Below are positions 24,992-35,292 of a DNA stretch of 64,000 nt, piece after piece (positions within the stretch are counted from its first letter, which is position 1; every line of letters starts with the position of its first letter). The stretch spans positions 1 through 64,000 of the forward strand of contig JACPFR010000051.1 of NCBI GenBank assembly GCA_016182905.1. The letters are read 5' to 3'. Position numbers and translations under genes: made by a program. Origin of the DNA: Elusimicrobiota bacterium. Lineage in GTDB: Bacteria; Elusimicrobiota; Elusimicrobia; UBA1565; UBA9628. Under the pieces are notes generated by a model. It did no database searches. It was given only the letters and a program-made list of their open reading frames with translations, and was not told where the DNA came from.

Positions 24992-26587
24992 TCATAGCTC
25001 CACCCAGTGCACGCGGCGTATGCCCTCGACGCGGGTGAGCTCCCCGCGCACGGCCGGGGAGGCGTCCTCGTCCACGTTGAGCACCATGACGGCCTCGCCG
25101 TGGGCGGAGCGGCGGCCGACGCGCATGTCGGCGATGTTCACGCCCGCCTTCCCGAGGCAGGTCCCCACGCGGCCGATCACGCCGGGCGCGTCGGTGTTGG
25201 CGATGACGATCATCTTGCCCTGCGGCCGCACGTCGATGCGCAGGCCGCCGAGCTTTAAAATACGGGGCTCGCCGGGGGCGAGAACGGCGCCCGAGACGGA
25301 GACCGGGCCCTTGTCCGTCGCGGCGGTGAGCGTCAGCATGCGGCGCACGCCCTCGGAGCACTTCGGGTCGGTCGATTCGCCGACCTTGATGCCCCGGTCG
25401 GCGGCGACGGCGGGCGCGGAGATCCAGCTGACGCCCGGGCCCATGATGGGCGTCAGGAATCCTTTGAGGGCCGAGACGCCCAGCGGCCGGCGCTCGGCGC
25501 CCTTGAACTCGCCCTCGAAGGAGCAGGTGAACTCGCTGACGCCGCCCTCGAGCGTCTGGGCGAGGAAGCGGCCCATCGACTCCGCCAGGGGCACCCACTC
25601 GCCGAGAGAGGCGAGCGTCAGCGGGTCGAAGCCGGGCATGTTCAGGGCGTTGGGCGCGATGCCCTTGTCGTGGAAGTCGATGACGGCGGAGGCGAGCTCG
25701 GTCGCCACCCGGCTCTGGGCCTCGGCCGTGGAGGCGCCGAGGTGGGGGGTCAGGATGAGGTTCGGGCAGCCGCGCAGGGGGTTGTCCGCGGGCAGCGGCT
25801 CGGAGTGGAACACGTCGAGGGCGGCGCCGCCGACCTGTCCGGACTTCAGCGCCTCGGCCAGAGCCTGGTCCTCGATCAGCTCGCCGCGCGCGCAGTTGAT
25901 GATCCGCAGGCCCTTCTTCGCTTTCGCCAGCGCCGCCGCGTTGACCATGCCGTTGGTCTTCTCTCCTCCTGGCACGTGGAGCGTGACGAAGTCGGAGCAG
26001 GCCAGCACGTCGAGAAAGGTCATCGGCTCGATGCCGATCTCGCGCGCCTGGGCGTCGGTCACGAACGGATCGAATCCCACGATCTTCATCCCGAAGGACT
26101 GCGCGCGCTTGGCGACCTCGCGGCCGATGCGGCCCAGGCCCACGACGCCGAGGGTCTTGCCGAACAGCTCGACGCCCATGAACTTGCCGCGCTCCCACTT
26201 GCCGGCCTGCGTCGAGGCGTCGGCCCTGGGGACGTGACGCGCGAGAGACAGCATGAGGGCCACCGCGTGCTCGGCCGCGGCCAAGGTGTTGGCCGCGGGC
26301 GCGTTGACGACGGCGATGCCGCGGCGCGTCGCCGCGGGGAGGTCGATATTGTCGACCCCGACGCCGGCGCGGCCGATCAGGCGCAGGTCCGGCGCCTTCG
26401 CGATCCAGTCCGCGGTGATCTTCGTCTCCGAGCGCACGAGCCAGGCGCCGACGCCGGGCAGGGCCTTCTCGAGGTCGTCGGGCTTCGGGGCGATCAGGTA
26501 GACGAGCTCGATGCCGGGATGCGTCTCGAGGGGCTTGAGGCCCGCCGGGTCGATCTTGTCGGTGACGAGGACCTTGAGCTTGAGCAC
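24992..26587 (-). CDS. serA: D-3-phosphoglycerate dehydrogenase
   Basis: 531 aa, the long SerA type. Its catalytic domain has GVVGLGRIGREVA (NAD binding), the catalytic Arg in NCARGELI, Glu in FHSEPLP and His in LTPHLGAST. An allosteric substrate-binding domain follows, then a C-terminal ACT domain (IVIANTDAPGVIGRVGTCL). It performs the first step of serine synthesis, and the ACT domain probably senses serine. The GTG start is one base after the aminotransferase stop, forming a serine-biosynthesis pair. Confidence 0.96.
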   Translation of the reverse strand: MLKLKVLVTDKIDPAGLKPLETHPGIELVYLIAPKPDDLEKALPGVGAWLVRSETKITADWIAKAPDLRLIGRAGVGVDNIDLPAATRRGIAVVNAPAANTLAAAEHAVALMLSLARHVPRADASTQAGKWERGKFMGVELFGKTLGVVGLGRIGREVAKRAQSFGMKIVGFDPFVTDAQAREIGIEPMTFLDVLACSDFVTLHVPGGEKTNGMVNAAALAKAKKGLRIINCARGELIEDQALAEALKSGQVGGAALDVFHSEPLPADNPLRGCPNLILTPHLGASTAEAQSRVATELASAVIDFHDKGIAPNALNMPGFDPLTLASLGEWVPLAESMGRFLAQTLEGGVSEFTCSFEGEFKGAERRPLGVSALKGFLTPIMGPGVSWISAPAVAADRGIKVGESTDPKCSEGVRRMLTLTAATDKGPVSVSGAVLAPGEPRILKLGGLRIDVRPQGKMIVIANTDAPGVIGRVGTCLGKAGVNIADMRVGRRSAHGEAVMVLNVDEDASPAVRGELTRVEGIRRVHWVEL

Positions 26588-26588
26588 T

Positions 26589-27673
26589 CTAGGCCTTGAC
26601 CCCGACCAGGCGCTTGGCCAGCGCGTCCACGCCCGCCTCGATGTCGGACTTGGAGATGTAGCCCATGTGCGCGAGACGGAAGATCTTGCCCTTCAGGTGG
26701 AGCTGGCCGCCCGCGATGGAGATGCCCTCTTCCTTCAGGATGTCGCCGAGCAGCTTCGTGCCGTCGACGCCCGCCGGGAGGACGACGCCGGTCAGGATGT
26801 TGGCGGGGTTCTTCGAGTAGAAGGGAAGGCCGAGCTTGTCCGTGAGCAGCTTGCGCGCGTGGGCGGCCAGGTCGTCGTGCCGCTTCCAGCAGGCTTCCAT
26901 GCCCTCGGCCCGGAGCATCTTGAGAGCCGCGGCCTGGCCGGCCACGATCGAGATCGCGGGCGTCCAGGGCGTCTCCTTGTCGGCGAGCGACTTGCGGATG
27001 AGCTTGTAGTCGAAATTGAACTTGGGCAGCTTGGAGGTCTCGACGGCCTTCCACGCCTTCTCGGAGACGGCCGCGAAGGCGAGGCCCGGAGCGTTCATCA
27101 GACCTTTCTGCGATCCGGTCACCACGCAGTCGAGTCCCCAGGCGTCCGTCTCCAAAGGCTCGCAGGCGAGGCCCGACACGGAGTCCACGACGACGAGGGC
27201 GTCGGACTCCTCATGGACGATCTTCGCGAGCGTCTTGATGTCGTTGAGCACGCCCGTCGAGGTGTCCGTATGCTGCAGGAACACGGCCTTGACGCCCTTG
27301 TTCTCCTTGAGCGCCTTGCGCAGCACCTCGCCGTCGACGGCGGTGCCCCACTCGAACGGCAGGACCAGCGGCTTGAGGCCGAAGGCCTTGTGGATGTTCA
27401 CGAAGCGGTCGCCGAACGCGCCGGTCGTGCAGACGATGGTGAGGTCTCCGGGGGAAAGGAGGTTGATCACCGCCGACTCCATCGCGCCGGTGCCGGAGGC
27501 CGTCATCATCAGCACGGAGCTCTTCGTCCGGTACACGAACTGCATGTCCTCGATGACGGAGACGAACAATCTGCCGAACTCCGCGGTCCGGTGGTGGATC
27601 AACGGGCGGGACATCGCCTCGAGCACGGAGGGGGGAAGAGGCGTCGGGCCCGGCGTGAGCATGATGTTCTTGG

Positions 27674-27677
<4 letters not shown>
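26589..27677 (-). CDS. class V aminotransferase (serine pathway)
   Basis: 362 aa. MLTPGPTPLPPSVLEAM and the PLP lysine in VTGSQKGLMNAPG are class V hallmarks, as in alanine-glyoxylate or serine-pyruvate aminotransferases. Placed directly before serA, it probably acts as the phosphoserine aminotransferase, as known for related archaeal and Thermotoga-type enzymes (inference). ATG 27677 overlaps the lon stop (ATGA). Confidence 0.9.
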
Positions 27678-30096
<2,419 letters not shown>

Positions 30097-30100
<4 letters not shown>

Positions 30101-30723
30101 GGCTTGAACCCCGGGAGGATCTTGCTGACGGGCACGACCTTGTCGACGAGGCCGTACGCGACGGCTTCCTCGGCCGACAGGTAGAAGTTGCGCTCGACGT
30201 CCTTGTCGAGCTTCTCGTAGGGCTGGCCGGTGTGCTTGGCGAGGATCTCCGAGAGGCGCTTGCGGGTGTGGCCCATCTCCTCGCCCTCGATGCGGATGTC
30301 GGTCTCCTGGCCCTGCATCCCGCCGCGGATCAACGGCTGGTGGATCATCACTCGCGCATGAGGAAGGATCAGGCGCTTGCCCTTCGTGCCGGCCGCCAGC
30401 AGCACCGCGCCGAAGCTCATCGCCATGCCCATGCATAAGGTCGAGATGGGGGCGCGGATGAACTGCATCGTGTCGTACACCGCGAGGCCCGCGGTGACCA
30501 TGCCGCCGGGGGAGTTGATGTAGATGTGGATGTCCTTCTCGGAGTCCTCGCCGTCGAGGTACAGGAGCTGGGAGATCAGGAGGTTCGCGGAGTCGGTGGT
30601 CACTGCTCCACCATCACCACCGACGAAGATGATCCGCTCCTTCAGCAGGCGGGAGAAGATGTCGTAGCCGACGGCGGAGCCTTGGTTCCACTTCTCGAGG
30701 ACTTGGGGGAGGATGGCGGGCAT
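30097..30723 (-). CDS. clpP: ClpP protease subunit
   Basis: 208 aa. Catalytic Ser in GMAMSFGAVLLAAG, His in HARVMIHQPL and Asp in the DVERNFYLS region are in place. It forms the ClpP barrel used with a Clp ATPase, none of which is in the window. The start is ATG 30723, 6 nt after a TATCGT -10; the upstream in-frame ATG at 30792 lies before the promoter. The message is probably leaderless. Confidence 0.95.
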
Positions 30724-30729
30724 ATCTAC

Positions 30730-30758
30730 ACGATAGCTTTTCTGGGAATCGGGCTCAA
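30730..30758 (-). promoter_or_regulatory. clpP-lon operon promoter
   Basis: Minus strand TTGAGC (30758-30753), 17-bp spacer, TATCGT (30735-30730). A 10-bp inverted repeat (CGGCGTGCCG) with loop CCAA at 30773-30796 lies just upstream and may bind a regulator. Confidence 0.6.
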
Positions 30759-30833
30759 GTGCGGGCAAGCGACGGCGTGCCGCCAACGGCACGCCGACTA
30801 TTCCCGGTGCGAGTTCGCGTGCTCTTCAAGGCA

Positions 30834-30866
30834 CAAAAAAGGCGCCGGCGAGCTCTCGCCGGCGCC
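30834..30866 (-). terminator. Rho-independent terminator of tig
   Basis: On the minus strand GGCGCCGGCGAG pairs with CTCGCCGGCGCC and is followed by a T6 run. Confidence 0.92.
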
Positions 30867-30885
30867 TGTGGGCCGTCCCCGGGCC

Positions 30886-32166
30886 TTAAGCCTTGGCTTC
30901 GGTGTAGACGGCCTTCTCCTTGAGCAGGTTGAGCGTCTTGCGCTCGCGGATCATGTGGGAGATCTGGTCCTTGCGCTTGGAGAATATCTCGGTCAGCTCT
31001 TTCTTCTTCGCCTCGTTCTCGGCGTCCTTGAGGCCGGCCTCGAGCTCGGAGGCGAGCTCGGCGTCGGTGACCTCGATCTTCTCCTTCTCGGCGATCGCGG
31101 ACATCACGAAGGCGAGGCGGACCTCGTCTTCGGCCTTCGGCTGGAGCTTCGCGCGAAGGTCGTTGAGCACCTTGTCGGAGAGCTGGGTGGCGCCCATCAG
31201 TTGGCGGCGCATGCGGTCCATCATGCCCTCGAGCTGGCGCTCGACCATGGAGGGAGGCAGGGCGAACACGTTCGCCTTCACCAGCGCCTCCTCGATCTGG
31301 CGCACCACGTCGGACTCGGAGGCGGACTTGACCTCGCGGTCGAGGACTTCCTTCAGCTTGCCCTTGAGCTCGTCGAGGCTCTCCATGCCCATGTCCTTGG
31401 CGAACTCGGCGTCGAGGGCCGGAAGCACCTTGGTCTTGATCTCGGTGACGGTGACCGTGAGGTCCGTCTCCTTGCCGCCGAGCTTCACCTTGATCGTCTT
31501 CGTCTCGCCGCGCTTCATGCCCTTGAGGCCTTGGCTCAGGCCCTCGACGCTCTGCTCGGACGACATATCCACGAGCTCGGAGGTCCCCTTCGCGTTCGGC
31601 AGGGCCTTGCCGCCCTGGGAGGCGGAATAGTCGATGACGACGAAGTTCTTCTCGCCGACCGTCTCGTCCTTGGCGACGTCGAGCCGCGCCTGCGCGTCGC
31701 GGAGCTCCTCGATGCGCTTGTCGAGGGCGGCCGCGTCGGCCGCCTGAGGCTTGCGGGTCACGGGGATCTTGAGGTAGTCCTTGGCGACGGGGGTCGGAGC
31801 GATCTCCGCCTGGACCGTGATGACCAGGGGCTCGCCGTCCTTCCACTTCACGTCGGAGACCGTCGGGGTCTCGACGACGCGCAGCTTCAGGTCCTCGAGG
31901 GCGGCGGGCACGTGCTTGCGGATCAGGGCGTCGATGGCCTCCTCCCGCGCGCGGCCGGCGAAGTGCTGCTTGACGATGTCGAGCGGCGCCTTGCCGGCGC
32001 GGAAGCCGGGGATGCGGGCCAGGGACTGCAGGCGCATCAGCGCGGTCTGGGACTGGTCGGTCACTTCCTGCGGAGCGACCTCGACGGAGAGCGTGACGAC
32101 GCAGCCCTCCTCCTTGAGCTTCTTGAACTTCGGCTTGTCCGACTTCAGCGCTGAGAAGATCCCCAT
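30886..32166 (-). CDS. tig: trigger factor
   Basis: 426 aa, normal for trigger factor. It has the N-terminal ribosome-binding domain (IPGFRAGKAPLDIVKQHF, containing the GFRxGKxP signature), a FKBP-type peptidyl-prolyl isomerase domain at about residues 150-235 (NFVVIDYSASQGGK), and a helical C-terminal chaperone domain. It is the ribosome-bound folding chaperone. ATG 32166 has GGAGG 4 nt upstream; a longer in-frame start would lie within tRNA-Leu. Read-through from tRNA-Leu is possible. Confidence 0.95.
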   Translation of the reverse strand: MGIFSALKSDKPKFKKLKEEGCVVTLSVEVAPQEVTDQSQTALMRLQSLARIPGFRAGKAPLDIVKQHFAGRAREEAIDALIRKHVPAALEDLKLRVVETPTVSDVKWKDGEPLVITVQAEIAPTPVAKDYLKIPVTRKPQAADAAALDKRIEELRDAQARLDVAKDETVGEKNFVVIDYSASQGGKALPNAKGTSELVDMSSEQSVEGLSQGLKGMKRGETKTIKVKLGGKETDLTVTVTEIKTKVLPALDAEFAKDMGMESLDELKGKLKEVLDREVKSASESDVVRQIEEALVKANVFALPPSMVERQLEGMMDRMRRQLMGATQLSDKVLNDLRAKLQPKAEDEVRLAFVMSAIAEKEKIEVTDAELASELEAGLKDAENEAKKKELTEIFSKRKDQISHMIRERKTLNLLKEKAVYTEAKA

Positions 32167-32190
32167 GTTGCCTCCGGCGAGGGTCTGGAA

Positions 32191-32271
32191 TGGGCGAGGG
32201 GGGACTCGAACCCCCACGCCTTTCGGCACACGGTCCTAAGCCGTGCGCGTCTGCCGTTCCGCCACTCGCCC
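32191..32271 (-). tRNA. tRNA-Leu (anticodon TAG)
   Basis: 81 nt on the minus strand with a long variable arm. Acceptor GGGCGAG pairs with CTCGCCC, discriminator A. The anticodon loop CTTAGGA carries TAG. It lies 24 bp upstream of tig on the same strand. Confidence 0.93.
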
Positions 32272-32306
32272 GTTATTAAAAGAAAGGACCGAGGAACGCT
32301 CGGTCC
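32272..32306 (-). terminator. terminator between tRNA-Lys and tRNA-Leu
   Basis: On the minus strand GGACCGAG pairs with CTCGGTCC, followed by TTTCTTTTAAT. Confidence 0.7.
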
Positions 32307-32327
32307 CGCCCGTCGTGAGATAAATTT

Positions 32328-32399
32328 TGGACCGGGTGGGGATCGAACCCACGACCTTACGCTTAAGAGGCGTTTGCTCTACCGCTGAGCTACCGATCC
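32328..32399 (-). tRNA. tRNA-Lys (anticodon CTT)
   Basis: 72 nt on the minus strand. Acceptor GGATCGG pairs with CCGGTCC (one G-U), discriminator A. The anticodon loop CTCTTAA carries CTT. The outermost anticodon-stem pair appears to be A-A. Confidence 0.92.
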
Positions 32400-32410
32400 G
32401 TCGGAAGAGG

Positions 32411-32440
32411 ATGATAGCAAAATCCGTAAAATAAATCCAA
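32411..32440 (-). promoter_or_regulatory. promoter of tRNA-Lys
   Basis: Minus strand TTGGAT (32440-32435), 18-bp spacer, TATCAT (32416-32411). Confidence 0.55.
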
Positions 32441-32443
32441 CTC

Positions 32444-32472
32444 TTGACGCCGGGGCCTCGGGAGGGTACTCT
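32444..32472 (+). promoter_or_regulatory. upstream promoter of the GYF-protein operon
   Basis: TTGACG (32444-32449), 17-bp spacer, TACTCT (32467-32472). A second possible -10, TATAAT at 32526-32531, lies 10 nt before the start codon. Confidence 0.55.
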
Positions 32473-32541
32473 TGAAGGGATGCGAGGGTTAACAATTCCG
32501 ACACCGAGCGGACGCGTCCCTCCTTTATAATCGTAGGACCC

Positions 32542-34272
32542 ATGAAATATTGGATCTTCCAGAACAATCAGGTGCTGGGCCCTTACGCGCCCGACGAGAT
32601 GGAGAAGATCTCGGTCTTCTCCCCCGAGAGCCTCGTCTGCCCGGAAGGAAGACGCGGGACCAGCATGGGCGATTGGCAGCGCGCCGGCATGGTGCCCGAT
32701 CTCTCGGTGGCGCTGGTGCGCGCGAGCGCTCACGGGGGCAAGACCTCGGTGCTCTCGATCGCTGGCCTGCCCCCGGAGCCGACGCTCAAGGATCTCGCCC
32801 AGCTCGGGAGCATCCAGGAGAAGGTAGCCGTGCTCGAGGAGGTCGTGCTCCAGCTGCAGGAAGGGCTGCGCGCGAAGGACGCCGAGCTCTCCTCCGTGCA
32901 TCAGGAGCTCGCCGGCAAGAGCCGCGAGGCCAGCGAGATCCGCAGCGAGGCCGTGGCTCGCCTGCGCGAGTCCGAGGAGCTCAAGCGCCAGATCGCCGGG
33001 CTCGAGGAGCGCCTCGCCTCCGTGCGCCTGCTGAGCGAGACGCTCGACAAGGCCGTGGAGGAGGAGAAGCGCGTCGAGAGCGACGTGGAGAAGCAGGGCC
33101 AGACCTTGACCGGCCTCGCCAAGGACGTCGAGGAGCTCCGCCGCCAGCTCGAGGAATCCAAGGCCCGCCAAGCGGAACTGGCGGCCGAGGCCGCCTCCGC
33201 CGCCGCGTCCGCCGCGGTCGCGGCGAAGGCGCAGCAGCCGCCGATGTCGCCTATGTCCGCGCCCAAGCCGGGCCCGGCGCCGACGCCGTTCACCGACATC
33301 GCGCCGCCGCCTCCGCCCGCCGCGAGCGCTCAGCCCGTTCCCGTGCCGGCCATGGAGTTCCCGACGAACGAGGTCTCGCCGCTGCCCTCCTTCGAAGCCT
33401 CGATGCCCCCGGCCGCCGCCGAGGCCCCGGGCTCCGCTCCGAACTTCGATCCGACGGCGTTCGCGGACGCGTCCGGCGGCGCGCTCGCGCCCGACGCGGC
33501 GCCTCTGCCGTCCGCCGAGGCGGAGCCGCCCGGCGTCTCGGCCCCTCCTCCTCCCGCCAAGGGGAAGAAAGCGCTGATGATCGGAGCCGTCCTCGGCGCG
33601 GCCGCGCTGGGAGTCCTCGCCGTCATGGGCGGGTTCGTGCCCGGCCTGCGCAAGCCGAAGGCGCCCCCCGAGGTGCTCGAGCCGGCGCCTCTGCCTCCGC
33701 CCGAGCCGGCGCCCGCGCCGGCCGCCGCGCCCGACCCCCGCGAACTCGCCGTCGCGTTCGCCAAGGCCTGGCCGCTGCCCGGCGAGCGCACGCTCGAGCG
33801 CGCGCTCGAGGACCTCGCCCCGTCCGCGGGGAACCTCTCGCCGTGGATGGCGGATCCGCTCGCCGGCAGCCGCGTCCAGGTCAATTACTTCGCCCGCAGC
33901 TCGGCTCCGGGCGCGCCTACGATCGCCTACGAGTTCGAGGTGGACCTCGACGGCAAGACCTTGATCGGCCGCAACGCCGCCGCCAAGTCGGTGCTGACCG
34001 GCAAGGCCGCGGCGCCGCCCGCGCCGCCGAAGCCCAAGCCCGTGAAGGTCAAGCCGAAGGCGCCGGTGAAGGCGCCGGAGGAGGACACGCTCGACTCGAT
34101 GCTCGGAGACGCGCCTCCGTCCGAGCCCGCCCTCGAGGAGTCCGCCGAAGAGCCGGCCAAGCCCGCCCGTCCCAGCCCCGCAAAGCGCGCGGCGAAGGCG
34201 AGGGGTGCCAAGTCCCCGGCCGACTCGGCGCCGGCCGACGAGACGCTTTTGGACGACCTGTTGAAGGAGTGA
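32542..34272 (+). CDS. GYF_2-domain membrane protein with coiled coil
   Basis: 576 aa. The N-terminus MKYWIFQNNQVLGPYAPDEM is a GYF_2-type domain. A coiled coil covers about residues 90-220. A long Pro/Ala-rich linker leads to one membrane helix at about residues 347-368 (LMIGAVLGAAALGVLAVMGG). A second small domain (about 395-485, AVAFAKAWPLPGERTL) and a Lys/Pro-rich tail ending in an acidic LLDDLLKE follow. The N-terminal half is probably cytoplasmic. It is the first gene of a four-gene run with the SpoIID-like gene, suggesting an envelope role (inference). Confidence 0.78.
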   Translation: MKYWIFQNNQVLGPYAPDEMEKISVFSPESLVCPEGRRGTSMGDWQRAGMVPDLSVALVRASAHGGKTSVLSIAGLPPEPTLKDLAQLGSIQEKVAVLEEVVLQLQEGLRAKDAELSSVHQELAGKSREASEIRSEAVARLRESEELKRQIAGLEERLASVRLLSETLDKAVEEEKRVESDVEKQGQTLTGLAKDVEELRRQLEESKARQAELAAEAASAAASAAVAAKAQQPPMSPMSAPKPGPAPTPFTDIAPPPPPAASAQPVPVPAMEFPTNEVSPLPSFEASMPPAAAEAPGSAPNFDPTAFADASGGALAPDAAPLPSAEAEPPGVSAPPPPAKGKKALMIGAVLGAAALGVLAVMGGFVPGLRKPKAPPEVLEPAPLPPPEPAPAPAAAPDPRELAVAFAKAWPLPGERTLERALEDLAPSAGNLSPWMADPLAGSRVQVNYFARSSAPGAPTIAYEFEVDLDGKTLIGRNAAAKSVLTGKAAAPPAPPKPKPVKVKPKAPVKAPEEDTLDSMLGDAPPSEPALEESAEEPAKPARPSPAKRAAKARGAKSPADSAPADETLLDDLLKE

Positions 34273-34273
34273 C

Positions 34274-34825
34274 ATGGACCTAGTCCCAGGACTCAAGCAG
34301 CTCGAAGGCACGCTGTCCCTGACGGCCGACCGCATCAGCATCGTCAAGTCCAAGCTCGAGGACCTGCTGTTCCGCGCCCAGAAGATCTCCGCCGCGGCGA
34401 AGAACAACATGAAGGACAACGACACGATGTACGGCTACGACCTTCAGAACTTCCGCCGGGACCTGCGCACGTTCGGCATGGACCTCTCGGGCCTGACCGG
34501 GCTGCTGGCCGGGATGGAGCGCATCGCCGAGTACGACGTCGCCGCCGGGAAGTTCGCCACGGGCGTGATGCGCGCCTCCTCGCGCGTCTCCAACTCGATG
34601 AAGACCCTGCACGACATGTCCTTGCTCGCGCATCAGCACATCCGCCAGAACGACCAGAAGATCCTCGCCTGGTACATCGCCCAGGAGATCGAGGAGATGA
34701 TGCAGAAGTGCGCGGGCCTGCCCGCGATCGCCAACAAGATCGTCATCCTGACCACGACGGAGAAGCCGGGAGCGAAGCCGCCGGAGAGCCCCGCTCCCGA
34801 GCCGCCGCCGACGAAGCCGGCCTAA
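34274..34825 (+). CDS. hypothetical helical protein
   Basis: 183 aa, mostly helical with heptad-like spacing and no signal peptide or membrane segment. It ends in a Pro-rich tail (PPESPAPEPPPTKPA). No family recognised. It starts 1 nt after the stop of the GYF_2 gene, so the two are probably cotranslated partners. Confidence 0.75.
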   Translation: MDLVPGLKQLEGTLSLTADRISIVKSKLEDLLFRAQKISAAAKNNMKDNDTMYGYDLQNFRRDLRTFGMDLSGLTGLLAGMERIAEYDVAAGKFATGVMRASSRVSNSMKTLHDMSLLAHQHIRQNDQKILAWYIAQEIEEMMQKCAGLPAIANKIVILTTTEKPGAKPPESPAPEPPPTKPA

Positions 34826-34830
34826 GGCCC

Positions 34831-35292
34831 ATGGACCTCCTGCTCCGCCTGCTCGAGCGCCGCGTCATCATCGTCGGCTCGGTCATCCTGGCCGCCGTCT
34901 GGGCCGGCGGGCGCTGGGGAGGCTACGCGCAGGGCCGGGCCGACCTCATGATGCACCCGCCCGCCGAGGCCTCCTCGCCGCTGGCCGCCGACATCATCAA
35001 GACGTCCGAGGCCCGCGAGTCGGCGAAGCTCAAAGGGCTGCACCGCGCCGTCAGCGCCGAGATCGCGGCCGCCAAGGCCAACGGCTTCAACGTCGACAAG
35101 TTCCAGCGCCTCGCCGACAACGCGCTCGGCCTCGACACGCCGGCGTACCGCTCCGCGGCCGTCGAGCGCCTCAATAAACTGCGCCTCGCCATACCCCAGA
35201 AGAAGGAGTCATTCCGGCCCGCCGCGGCCGAGGACATGAACCCCGACGTGTTCGACACGCCCCGGCCGAAAGGCAAGGCCGCGCGCCGATGA
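34831..35292 (+). CDS. small single-pass membrane protein
   Basis: 153 aa. One N-terminal membrane helix (VIIVGSVILAAVWAGG) is followed by a helical, probably periplasmic domain. No family recognised. ATG 34831 lies 5 nt after the preceding stop; the longer in-frame start at 34708 runs over the previous gene and is rejected. The stop overlaps the next start (ATGA). Confidence 0.75.
   Translation: MDLLLRLLERRVIIVGSVILAAVWAGGRWGGYAQGRADLMMHPPAEASSPLAADIIKTSEARESAKLKGLHRAVSAEIAAAKANGFNVDKFQRLADNALGLDTPAYRSAAVERLNKLRLAIPQKKESFRPAAAEDMNPDVFDTPRPKGKAARR

Noticed and set aside
32167-32229. N-terminal extension of trigger factor to 32229
   Set aside because: It lies within tRNA-Leu; ATG 32166 has GGAGG and matches the family start.
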